This document shows, piece by piece, positions 8,023-15,450 of a DNA stretch of 64,000 nucleotides (its first letter is position 1; the number at the start of each line of letters is the position of its first letter). The notes under the pieces are model-generated. The model was not told the DNA's origin, made no database searches, and saw nothing but the letters and a program-made list of their open reading frames with translations. The translations under genes were made by a program, and so were the position numbers. The DNA lies in contig NZ_CP098478.1 in NCBI RefSeq assembly GCF_023702675.1, positions 2,790,001 to 2,854,000 of the forward strand. Reading direction: 5' to 3'. The stretch comes from Acinetobacter sp. C26M. Lineage in GTDB: Bacteria > Pseudomonadota > Gammaproteobacteria > Pseudomonadales > Moraxellaceae.

Positions 8023-8577
8023 TTATTCAGACAATCCATTGATAATAGATTCTCTATAAGACTGATCTTTTTCATTCCAATATACAAAGCCATGTTTTAG
8101 ATCAAGATTGAAAAAGGATTCATGATAATCTTTATCTAAATCATATTGTTCTTCATCATCTCGACCGAAAATTTTTATTCCTATTTGTTCTTCTCGCATG
8201 TTCAAGCGACCTTGATGAAGAGCAATAGCTGTGAATGACTCTACTTCACGCATCTTGTATTGTTTAGTGAACGGCAACTGGTAAAGGTGACTTAAGCTAT
8301 TTAATAAATTATCACTCTCTCTACCCGACCGAGATAAAATGACTCCTCGATGATAAACATGTTCTTTAATAATATGCATTTCATGATCAATACCGCCTTC
8401 CATGCTTTTAACTACTTCAGCATTTAGCCCTAGGTACTCCCCATTCAATGAGCTGAGCATATGAAATTGATAACTTGATTCAGTTTCAATCAAATTATCT
8501 ATCCGAAAGACACAATCAATAAACCCATCCTCACTAAACTGAGTCAGATAGGGTCTTCCTTCTAAATCCATCTTCAT
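8023..8577 (-). CDS. Hypothetical protein, 184 aa, between ubiH and pepP
   Basis: Not recognised. A soluble acidic protein with no signal peptide and no membrane segment; D/E-rich toward the C-terminus (GRDDEEQYDLDKDYHES), Trp only near the end. AAGG lies 8 nt upstream of the ATG. It sits 76 bp after pepP and 200 bp before ubiH, so it breaks an otherwise conserved pepP-ubiH-ubiI series and the large downstream gap suggests ubiH has its own promoter. Small acidic soluble proteins of this kind are often immunity proteins, but nothing in the sequence proves that and no toxin gene is adjacent. Confidence 0.7.
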   Translation of the reverse strand: MKMDLEGRPYLTQFSEDGFIDCVFRIDNLIETESSYQFHMLSSLNGEYLGLNAEVVKSMEGGIDHEMHIIKEHVYHRGVILSRSGRESDNLLNSLSHLYQLPFTKQYKMREVESFTAIALHQGRLNMREEQIGIKIFGRDDEEQYDLDKDYHESFFNLDLKHGFVYWNEKDQSYRESIINGLSE

Positions 8578-8653
8578 ATTTTTTACCTTGTCTCACCATG
8601 CGTTATACAGGTGAGACATAAAAAATAAACAAGCTAATAAAATGAGGAATTAA

Positions 8654-9973
8654 TTAATGACTTGCCATCAAGCTTTCAATATCTTCAACGGTTTTCACCA
8701 CATTCTTGGTTAGAACTAATGGTCCATTTTCCGTCACAACAATATCATCTTCGATACGAATACCAATGCCACGCCATTTTGCATCGACAGTTTCGTCATC
8801 AGGTGCAACATATAAACCAGGTTCAACAGTGACCACCATGCCTGCTTCATAAGCACGCCAGTCTTCGCCAGTCTTGTACGCACCAACATCATGTACATCC
8901 ATACCGAGCCAATGACCTGTACCATGCATAAAGAATTGACGGAAGGCTTCACTTTCAACCAACTCATCAACATCGCCACTAATCAAACCAAGATCAACTA
9001 AACCTTGGGTTAAGATTTTCACTGCAACTTGATGTGGGTATTTATAGTGATTGCCAATACGTGTCGCATCAATTGCAGCAAGCTGCGCATCTAACACAAT
9101 ATTATATAAAGCCTTCTGTTCAGGACTAAACTTACCATTGACAGGGAATGTACGCGTAATATCAGACGCATAGAATTCATATTCACACGCTGCATCAATC
9201 AGCACTAAATCACCATCTTTGAGTGGTTTGTTATTTTCAACATAATGCAAAATACAGGCATTTTCACCGCCACCGACAATACTGTTATACGACGGTACAC
9301 AGCCGTTTTTCCCAAAGATATAATTAAGTTCTGCTTCCAGTGTATACTCCATCATATTCGGTTTAACGGTTTGCATGGCACGGGTATGTGCTTCGGCACT
9401 GATATTCGAGGCGATCTGCATCAACTCAATTTCTTGTGCCGATTTTTTCAGGCGCATTTCATCAACAATACGATCAAGCTGAATCAACTCAGCAGGTGCC
9501 GCACTACCACGACGTTGTTCTGCATCCGCCTTTTGAATCCACTGACTAACACGTGCATCAAACTCTGCTTGTTGTCCAATACGATAATAAAGACGTTGTT
9601 TATTTAATAATTTTTCGATGATTTCTTCATCTAACAAGTCAATCGCATAAGCTTCATCTGCATCATAAATTTCAATCGCGCCATCAATACCTGCACGATA
9701 GCCATGCCAAATTTCCATTTCACGATCACGTTCGCGGCAGAACAAACTGTAGCTATACTCCTCACCTTCTTCAAAGGTTTCGATAACAGCAACTGCTTCT
9801 GGCTCTGCAAATCCAGTGAGATAATAAAAACTGCTGTCGGCACGATATTTATAATCAGCATCGCGATTACGATACATTTCTGCTCGTGTCGCAATAATTG
9901 CAATGCTATTGCTACCTATTTTTTTAGCGAGAAGATCACGACGTTGTTTAAAATCGGCTTGACTTAATTTCAT
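8654..9973 (-). CDS. pepP: Xaa-Pro aminopeptidase P
   Basis: 439 aa, two domains: an N-terminal AMP_N domain (about 1-170) and the C-terminal pita-bread metallopeptidase domain. The five dinuclear-metal ligands are visible: D260 and D271 (LIDAACEYEFYASDITRTF region), H354 (HGTGHWLG), E384 (VTVEPGLYV) and E408 (GIRIEDD), at nearly the positions known for E. coli PepP. It removes an N-terminal residue preceding proline. AGGAC lies 3-4 nt before the ATG. Gene order with ygfB upstream is the standard gammaproteobacterial one. Confidence 0.95.
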   Translation of the reverse strand: MKLSQADFKQRRDLLAKKIGSNSIAIIATRAEMYRNRDADYKYRADSSFYYLTGFAEPEAVAVIETFEEGEEYSYSLFCRERDREMEIWHGYRAGIDGAIEIYDADEAYAIDLLDEEIIEKLLNKQRLYYRIGQQAEFDARVSQWIQKADAEQRRGSAAPAELIQLDRIVDEMRLKKSAQEIELMQIASNISAEAHTRAMQTVKPNMMEYTLEAELNYIFGKNGCVPSYNSIVGGGENACILHYVENNKPLKDGDLVLIDAACEYEFYASDITRTFPVNGKFSPEQKALYNIVLDAQLAAIDATRIGNHYKYPHQVAVKILTQGLVDLGLISGDVDELVESEAFRQFFMHGTGHWLGMDVHDVGAYKTGEDWRAYEAGMVVTVEPGLYVAPDDETVDAKWRGIGIRIEDDIVVTENGPLVLTKNVVKTVEDIESLMASH

Positions 9974-10037
9974 ATTGTCCTTCTGATGAAGATGAATGAT
10001 TGTAAGTATCTTTATTTATAAGGGATTAAGGCACCGC

Positions 10038-10051
10038 CCGAGTTAACTCGG
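10038..10051. repeat. 14-bp perfect palindrome over the ygfB stop codon
   Basis: CCGAGTTAACTCGG is its own reverse complement and contains the TAA of the ygfB-like gene. It has no loop and no T-run, so it is not an obvious terminator; a protein-binding or hairpin role is possible but unproven. Confidence 0.4.
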
Positions 10052-10675
10052 ACGATGTGGGGTAAACATTTCTACCACTGTTTGTGGATCAGCTGGGTTG
10101 TCTTGATTTCTGCTTTTCGCATGAAAGTTTTGTAATAAAGAACTTTCGGCTACAGGAATCTTGGTACGACCAATCGATAAGCTGACAGGAATTAAGCGTA
10201 CAAACTCATAGAGTTCCTGATAGCTTTCTTCACCTTCTTCATCATTATCCGAGTCTTCAAACTCAACAGCTGCAACATCTTGTAAGTGTTCAATCAGCTC
10301 TTGTTCCTCAGCTCGGATATGACCAGAAGCCAAACCAAAACCTAGCACCACACCTGCACACCAGTCCGCCAAGGCCTGAACACGATCTGCCAGTAAATGA
10401 TTGTCATCTGGGAGCATCGGTAAATAATCTAATTCATCATCAGATAAAGCATGTGCAACATCTTCTGCTTCATCCGTTAAACTTTGCAGTGCTTCTGGCT
10501 GTAAAGCAGGCACATTCAGGGTGTTTAAGATTTGTGACCATTCATCTGCGCTTGGTGCTTGTGTCACACAAACTATACCTGTTAGCAAACCGTGTAACTC
10601 ACTTGGGCTTGAAATTTCTTCAATCCCATCAAAATGAGCATTCCATTCTGTCCAACCTGAAATATCGTCTTGCAT
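10043..10675 (-). CDS. ygfB: UPF0149 family protein (YgfB/YecA-like)
   Basis: 210 aa. Shows the UPF0149 pattern: SPSELHGLLTGIVC near the N-terminus, a mid-region LADWCAGVVLGFGLA and an acidic linker before ELYEFVRLIPVSL. Family members are helical and mostly uncharacterised; in Pseudomonas YgfB is linked to beta-lactamase and peptidoglycan-recycling control. ATG 10675 is chosen over an in-frame TTG four codons upstream; AGAGG lies about 12 nt before it. Probably cotranscribed with pepP (69 bp gap) and divergent from the coiled-coil/zapA genes across 66 bp. Confidence 0.85.
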   Translation of the reverse strand: MQDDISGWTEWNAHFDGIEEISSPSELHGLLTGIVCVTQAPSADEWSQILNTLNVPALQPEALQSLTDEAEDVAHALSDDELDYLPMLPDDNHLLADRVQALADWCAGVVLGFGLASGHIRAEEQELIEHLQDVAAVEFEDSDNDEEGEESYQELYEFVRLIPVSLSIGRTKIPVAESSLLQNFHAKSRNQDNPADPQTVVEMFTPHRPS

Positions 10676-10741
10676 TCGTTTATCCAACCTCTATACTGCT
10701 GTATATATTACCTTTGATTGCAACTCTGTGCGACCTTCGTT

Positions 10742-11296
10742 ATGTTAGAACAATTACAGCGTCTACAAGCGCATATTGGTGTTTTAAAAACACGCCTACA
10801 TCACTTAGAGCGAGAAAATACTTCGCTCACCGAAGCTAAGCAATTAGCTGAAACTGACCAACATGCACAAATTGTGCAGAAAAATAGCATCATCACGCAA
10901 AAGCAGGAAGAAGTTGATAACTTAACTGAACAACTGACTCAGTTACAAGATCAATTTAAACAACTGAATCAAGATGCAACAACTTTAGCGGAACGTTATA
11001 GCCGCTTAGAGAAAAGCACCACTGATTTAAAAAATCGCTTCCAAGAAATCTTGGCTGAGCGTAATGACTTACGTGTGAATAAAGAGAAATTACAAGCACA
11101 GCAACGTCATAGTCAGCAAGAGATTCAAGATTTACAACAAGACCGTGATCGCTTATTACAAAAAAATGAGCTGGCGAAATCCAAAGTTGAGGCCATTATT
11201 CAGCGCCTTTCAATTTTAGGCACAGCACAGGATCAGCACGCACAAGAAATTCAACAGCTTGCACACCCAAATGCTGAAACCCAAGAGGAGATCTAA
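10742..11296 (+). CDS. Coiled-coil protein upstream of zapA
   Basis: 184 aa, almost entirely predicted coiled coil: long Q/E/L/K-rich heptads with few helix breakers from the start to about residue 165. No signal or membrane segment. It ends 2 nt before the zapA start, so the two are surely co-translated. In pseudomonads a short coiled-coil protein (TIGR02449 type, about 70 aa) sits upstream of zapA; this one is more than twice as long. A role in division with ZapA, in the manner of ZapB, is inferred from context only. The ATG at 10742 is preferred to a TTG eight codons upstream; neither has a clear Shine-Dalgarno. Confidence 0.75.
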   Translation: MLEQLQRLQAHIGVLKTRLHHLERENTSLTEAKQLAETDQHAQIVQKNSIITQKQEEVDNLTEQLTQLQDQFKQLNQDATTLAERYSRLEKSTTDLKNRFQEILAERNDLRVNKEKLQAQQRHSQQEIQDLQQDRDRLLQKNELAKSKVEAIIQRLSILGTAQDQHAQEIQQLAHPNAETQEEI

Positions 11297-11298
11297 GC

Positions 11299-11586
11299 AT
11301 GAGTGAACCAATCGTTGTCGAACTTCGCTTAATTGAACAGACTTTCCGTCTTAATACGACAGAAGAAAAACGTGAAGAATTAGAGCGTGCCGCAGAATTA
11401 CTCAATCAAAAATTCCATGACATGCGACGTAGTGCCCCACGGGTTGAACATAATAAGCTTGTGATTATGGTTGCGTTACAGATGGCACAAGAAGTCTTTA
11501 GTTTAAACAAGTCTTTACAGGAATATGCGCATTGCGAACATCTTCTACAAACGATTTTGGAAGATGTCGAACAAACTGTTGAGTAA
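11299..11586 (+). CDS. zapA: Cell division protein ZapA
   Basis: 95 aa, normal length. N-terminal beta part PIVVELRLIEQTFRLNT, then an alpha helix EEKREELERAAELLNQKFHDMR, then the dimerising coiled coil ending at the C-terminus. ZapA binds FtsZ and cross-links protofilaments in the Z-ring. GGAG of the preceding gene end (CCAAGAGGAGATC) provides the ribosome site. Followed by 6S RNA, the classical neighbour. Confidence 0.93.
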   Translation: MSEPIVVELRLIEQTFRLNTTEEKREELERAAELLNQKFHDMRRSAPRVEHNKLVIMVALQMAQEVFSLNKSLQEYAHCEHLLQTILEDVEQTVE

Positions 11587-11616
11587 AATTGCACAAAGCC
11601 CCATCAATTAGTAAGT

Positions 11617-11651
11617 ATCTTTACATGCAGTGATTGCCATCATGTAAAGAT
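11617..11651. repeat. Perfect 11-bp inverted repeat flanking the ssrS -35 element
   Basis: ATCTTTACATG (11617-11627) and CATGTAAAGAT (11641-11651), separated by 13 bp that include the TTGCCA -35 hexamer. No T-run follows, so it is not a typical terminator for zapA; it could be an operator. Confidence 0.6.
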
Positions 11652-11661
11652 CGGGTATACT
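11634..11661 (+). promoter_or_regulatory. Sigma70 promoter of ssrS (6S RNA)
   Basis: TTGCCA (11634-11639), 16-nt spacer, TATACT (11656-11661); predicted start about 11668, exactly where the conserved 6S 5' end begins. Confidence 0.75.
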
Positions 11662-11667
11662 AAAGCT

Positions 11668-11847
11668 ATCTCTAGGGTGTTCGCCAGTACGTCTATTCCC
11701 CTGCCGATACTTAAATTTATGGATGTGTTCTGTGTATTTTGAGTGTATGCCTGCCTCGAGTAGGAAACCCATTAAGTATGCGTCACCTCCACCTTGAACT
11801 CATCGGGTTCAGGGTAACGACCATGCAGCGGCACCTCTGGAGTATCT
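11668..11847 (+). ncRNA. ssrS: 6S RNA
   Basis: About 180 nt. Conserved 6S blocks are readable: TGTTCGCCAGTACG, then CCCCTGCCGATA on the 5' side, and CACCTTGAAC, GGGTTCAGGGTAACGACC and GCAGCGGCACCTC on the 3' side. The ends pair (CTCTAGGGTG with CACCTCTGGAG, one bulge), giving the long rod with a central bubble that mimics an open promoter and traps sigma70 RNA polymerase in stationary phase. Sits directly after zapA as in most gammaproteobacteria. Exact 3' end uncertain by several nt. Confidence 0.93.
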
Positions 11848-11954
11848 TTTTCAAAGATAATTAAAAAATAATAATTCAACGTCTAATTCTATTTATAATA
11901 ATTTATTTGTCTCGAATTAACCTTATGATTTTTAATAGTCCCCATTAAATATTT

Positions 11955-12395
11955 TTATAATAATTCATCGCTATCGATTAAATATTGATTTAAAAATGCT
12001 GTGAAAGAATCTGCAATTTTTGTTTTTTCTGCCCCTCCCACTTGATATACGACACTATCCAAACCAAGCTGATCGAGTTGTACCACATACCCCCAACACC
12101 AGACTAAATAGTCCGAAAATACAAAACAGTTCGGATATAAATACTTATCTTTATCATAATCGCTTGCAATACTTTCAAAAGATTGAAAGTCAGTTAGCGA
12201 CAAAAAAGTAAAATATTTATCATCCATGTCTCGATCAGCGATACCATTAAACTCTAAGAAGTAAGTTCTTAAAATTGGCGATAATTTGACTTGATACTTA
12301 TATTCAAAAGCCAAAATGTCCTGCCATGTTGCTGGTGTATTCAAGCGTACATTTTGTTTTTGTAATTTACTTTTAATCTTATTAATCACATTCAT
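11955..12395 (-). CDS. SMI1/KNR4 (SUKH) family protein, probable immunity protein
   Basis: 146 aa with the SUKH pattern: TWQDILAFEYKYQVKLSP (the N-terminal helix and entry to the fold), then LRTYFLEFNGI, FVFSDYLVWCWGYVVQLD mid-protein and a C-terminal SFTAFLNQYL helix. Bacterial SUKH proteins are mostly immunity proteins for nuclease or other polymorphic toxins. No toxin lies next to it, so it is either an orphan immunity gene or protects against toxins from neighbouring strains. It is the first gene of the accessory block after ssrS. Confidence 0.75.
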   Translation of the reverse strand: MNVINKIKSKLQKQNVRLNTPATWQDILAFEYKYQVKLSPILRTYFLEFNGIADRDMDDKYFTFLSLTDFQSFESIASDYDKDKYLYPNCFVFSDYLVWCWGYVVQLDQLGLDSVVYQVGGAEKTKIADSFTAFLNQYLIDSDELL

Positions 12396-12475
12396 GATGT
12401 AGTCTGATAGATATCAATCTAATTAAAGTAAATCATTTTTACCGATCAAATAATCAATTCTTTGGATATGGCTTA

Positions 12476-13726
12476 TTACTCATCTTTCAAAGCACATTCA
12501 TAATTGCTTGGGTCTTGTGAACAACGAACCTGTTTCAACAACTTCATCATATCTTTGTCATAGAACCCTTCTTTAGTCATCTGAATACGCGCTTCACGCA
12601 TTAAACGGACATAACCAGGTTTGTCGCTTTCATTTAATTTCAACCAAAACTTCTCAGGAATTTTTGCTTCAATCTTGTCGACAAATTCAAATGCAGGATT
12701 TAACTGTTTTGAAATCACTTCTCGTGCAATTGAGCCCATCCCTGCTGGAAACTTATTACGATGCATAATCAAAGTACCAGTTACCTGAATCACAGGAAAT
12801 TTAATAATTCCACCGACTGCCTTACCTGATTTATCAGTCATGCCTTTTTGCAATTCTAGCGGTTCAAATAAAATGGCTGGTCCCGCCATGATATCCACTT
12901 CTTTATTATTAAATTTACCGCCCACAGTCACTAAATCAACTGACACAGGTTGTGCCCCCACATTCTGTACCAATTTCTTTTGAGTTTCATCAAATTGGAA
13001 CACGGCAACTTTCTTGCCAGCGGCTTTAGCCAAAGTATTAATATTACGATCAGTCACCATGATATAGGCTGCACCTAGCGGTACAATCCCCACTACTTCA
13101 TAATCATTATTTATCATCTTTTCATCAAATTTTGGATTAGCCAAAACCTGAATCACTGAACTGAGTTGCTTATAGGTTTGTAATGCACCAATCGCATCGA
13201 CACTCCCTACAAATTTATTAAACTGTTTTGCACGTAAGTTACTGATCCCTGCCCCATCACAGCGTTTACTTCTAAAGTCTTCTGTTAAGACTGCTTCATT
13301 GGTGTAGACCTTGAGATTAACTATTGTCGATGCCTGTTTTTTCAGTTTCGGATAATCGAAATCTAATTTGAATTGTAAGTGTGAAGGACGTGTCACATTC
13401 ATATTGACACCAAACTGCTTGGCCACACGGACGATACTTGGAATTTCTGAGATATAACTGGTTGCTTGTTCAAATGCTTCGCTATGCTCACCATTCGGAG
13501 AAAACACACATAAAGTCACTTGCTTTGGAATCTGTTGCCAAGTTTTTGGATCATTCAATAATTGCTTCACTTTGTTTTGTGAATGAGGCGAAAGGCTTAA
13601 ATCTAACTTAGCTTCTGGTGCAGCATAAACTGTATTGATCACAGCCCATAAAGATGCAAACACGCATGACAGAACGAAGGGCTTTAAAAATCTTGTGAAT
13701 TTATTATTTTGCATTGTCTGATCCAT
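12476..13726 (-). CDS. Putative periplasmic solute-binding protein (DUF6091-like)
   Basis: 416 aa with an N-terminal signal peptide (hydrophobic core FVLSCVFASLWAVINTVYA, cleavage after about residue 35). The rest resembles the two-lobed DctP/periplasmic-binding fold seen in Acinetobacter proteins annotated as putative solute-binding (DUF6091): an N-lobe beginning KQVTLCVFSPNGEH, LRAKQFNKF mid-protein, and two C-terminal cysteines (VRCSQDPSNYECAL) that may form a disulfide. No transporter genes are adjacent, so the ligand is unknown. A second ATG four codons in is also possible; AAGGA sits about 11 nt before it and only 1-2 nt before the first. Confidence 0.65.
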   Translation of the reverse strand: MDQTMQNNKFTRFLKPFVLSCVFASLWAVINTVYAAPEAKLDLSLSPHSQNKVKQLLNDPKTWQQIPKQVTLCVFSPNGEHSEAFEQATSYISEIPSIVRVAKQFGVNMNVTRPSHLQFKLDFDYPKLKKQASTIVNLKVYTNEAVLTEDFRSKRCDGAGISNLRAKQFNKFVGSVDAIGALQTYKQLSSVIQVLANPKFDEKMINNDYEVVGIVPLGAAYIMVTDRNINTLAKAAGKKVAVFQFDETQKKLVQNVGAQPVSVDLVTVGGKFNNKEVDIMAGPAILFEPLELQKGMTDKSGKAVGGIIKFPVIQVTGTLIMHRNKFPAGMGSIAREVISKQLNPAFEFVDKIEAKIPEKFWLKLNESDKPGYVRLMREARIQMTKEGFYDKDMMKLLKQVRCSQDPSNYECALKDE

Positions 13727-13904
13727 CCTTAGCTATTTCCCAATAGTTTTATTCAAGTTAAGGATAAAGCATGAAAATAGAATTGACTGCTTTTATTTCG
13801 ATAGCGTCAATTCGGTCAAAATAACATCACCCATATAGGATCAGAATAAAGATGATAATCAAAAAGGATGTTAGAAAGCATCAAGCTTTTGAGTAATCGT
13901 TATG

Positions 13905-13939
13905 TATAACAAGCATTTTCAATTTAAATGCTTGTTATA
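13905..13939. repeat. Perfect 14-bp inverted repeat, hairpin
   Basis: TATAACAAGCATTT and AAATGCTTGTTATA around a 7-nt loop, 7 bp past the stop of the 66-aa ORF. Neither strand has a T-run after the stem, so it may protect a 3' end or bind a protein instead of acting as a simple intrinsic terminator. Confidence 0.6.
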
Positions 13940-13946
13940 TCCCGAC

Positions 13947-14147
13947 TTAAATAAATGACCAAATGACATTTTCATCTTGTCGCTTTAATAGGAAACTCAT
14001 TTGATGATCATCTTCAACCACAATATGCTGATTCGAAATCATCTTAACTTTAAGTAAGGTATCATTTTGATAAACTAAATCATTCATACCTTCTTTGGTT
14101 AAGATCAGCATCTGATCCAACACAATTAACTTCTTTGATTCCAACAT
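13947..14147 (-). CDS. Hypothetical small protein, 66 aa
   Basis: Not recognised. Start ATG 14147 has an excellent ribosome site (GAGAGGG, 6 nt spacing, positions 14160-14154), much better than an in-frame GTG eight codons upstream. The protein is soluble, alternating hydrophobic and charged residues, ends IWSFI, and has no signal peptide. It lies alone between the solute-binding gene and the adhesin operon, followed by a perfect hairpin. The strong Shine-Dalgarno and the downstream hairpin favour a real gene. Confidence 0.55.
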   Translation of the reverse strand: MLESKKLIVLDQMLILTKEGMNDLVYQNDTLLKVKMISNQHIVVEDDHQMSFLLKRQDENVIWSFI

Positions 14148-14549
14148 CGTATTCCCTCTCAAACTGTTCACAAGTGTTGAGTATTTATGAGATCGATAAG
14201 TTTATATCATCTCGAATAGGCCCTTTATTCATGCCATTCGTACTCAAAAATACTCATTTTAATTATTTGAATACATGAAACTGACATCTGATGATGTTAG
14301 CTCATGCTGCGCATTTTAGATTATTTTTTAAACAACTATATATATTTTGTCAGACAGTTCACATAAATTAGATTTTATGTAAGCGATATTTCAAAAATAA
14401 AAATCATAAGAAAAAATCAATTTTATTAAATATTTAGCTATGTTTTTAGTACTTACTATTCATTTCTAATAGATTATCAAAATTGACCAATTGTAAAAAT
14501 AAATCGTATTTATTTGAAAAATAATAAATTTTACCAAATATCTGCTTAT
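14148..14549. other. AT-rich intergenic region, no gene seen
   Basis: About 400 bp, very AT-rich. It would carry the promoter of the 66-aa ORF at its left end. I saw no open frame with a ribosome site, no RNA gene and no long repeat. Confidence 0.5.
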
Positions 14550-14581
14550 AAAAAATGGCTACTATAAAGTAGCCATTTTTT
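14550..14581. terminator. Terminator of the TAA1-tpgA1 operon
   Basis: 14-bp perfect stem (AAAAAATGGCTACT / AGTAGCCATTTTTT) with loop ATAA; the minus-strand transcript ends in a run of U, 12 bp after the tpgA1 stop. Confidence 0.9.
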
Positions 14582-14593
14582 ATTGAATATTTC

Positions 14594-15385
14594 TTACCAA
14601 CTCACGTTAACACGTCGATTTGGAGCCAAACATCCGACAAGTTGACTATTTGCCTTGTGTCCAGCACATTGCTGGTATAAGTCAGTTTGGCTATTGGCTT
14701 GAATTTGAATACGATTTGCATCGATACCCTCATTAACCAATAATTTTGCAACAGTATTAGCACGTTGTGCGGATAACTGATGATTATAAGCAAATTTACC
14801 CAAAGGATCGGCAAAGCCAGCAACAATGATAGGACTATTCGCTGGTGCTTGTTTGATTCGCTGTGCAATTGCTGCCACTGAGCTAGAACCCTGTTCAATT
14901 GCATTGGCATTTGAGCGATCAAACGCAAAAAATACACTTGATGAACGTAAACTATTTAAATTGGTATCAGCGGGAACCTGGTTATTAGCCCCCCAAGCCA
15001 TTAAACCTTCACACGCCTCGCCTTTCCACGACAAGCGTTCTGATAACGCTTGCTTATCAAAGTCTACACGCAACTGACAACGTAAATAATCCTGGCTATT
15101 CGGCTGACGGACATCTAGTACATAGTTCCAAGTTTTGACAAAGAACAGACCTTCACTAAATTGAGGATTTCCCAATACATGTCTGATTTGATCTTTGCTT
15201 AAGCCTGTTCCTAAACGAGCAACATTATCATATTCATAACGTTTTACTTGCTTAAGATAACTCTTTTCAACTGCTGGAAATTTGATTTCCTCTTGTTGAA
15301 CAACAACTTCATCATCTGCTGCAAATGTCATCATTGCAAAAGAAGATGCTATCCCGATAACCAGTGCTTTTATCATGTTTTTCAT
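14594..15385 (-). CDS. tpgA: TpgA-like periplasmic protein, copy 1: peptidoglycan-binding partner of TAA1
   Basis: 263 aa. Signal peptide cleaved near residue 22 (MTFA-ADD). N-terminal half is a BamE/SmpA-like domain ([34 protein letters not shown]); C-terminal half is an OmpA-like peptidoglycan-binding domain ([40 protein letters not shown]), including the D and R that bind diaminopimelate in the family. In Acinetobacter sp. Tol 5 TpgA complexes with the TAA AtaA and peptidoglycan. It follows TAA1 by 65 bp and ends at a strong terminator. Nearly the same protein as the second copy at 34934; cysteines C81-like and C138-like region (RCQL, GEAC) and two near the C-terminus ([13 protein letters not shown]) are shared. 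Confidence 0.9.
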   Translation of the reverse strand: MKNMIKALVIGIASSFAMMTFAADDEVVVQQEEIKFPAVEKSYLKQVKRYEYDNVARLGTGLSKDQIRHVLGNPQFSEGLFFVKTWNYVLDVRQPNSQDYLRCQLRVDFDKQALSERLSWKGEACEGLMAWGANNQVPADTNLNSLRSSSVFFAFDRSNANAIEQGSSSVAAIAQRIKQAPANSPIIVAGFADPLGKFAYNHQLSAQRANTVAKLLVNEGIDANRIQIQANSQTDLYQQCAGHKANSQLVGCLAPNRRVNVSW

Positions 15386-15450
15386 ATTTTAACTCTCTTT
15401 ATCTATTGGAGATGAGGAGAGCCTAAAGGCCCTCCGACATAACGGGTCCC

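Noticed and set aside
9245..9607. Plus-strand frame of 120 codons opposite pepP
   Set aside because: Lies entirely within pepP, whose metal-binding residues are intact; no ribosome site.
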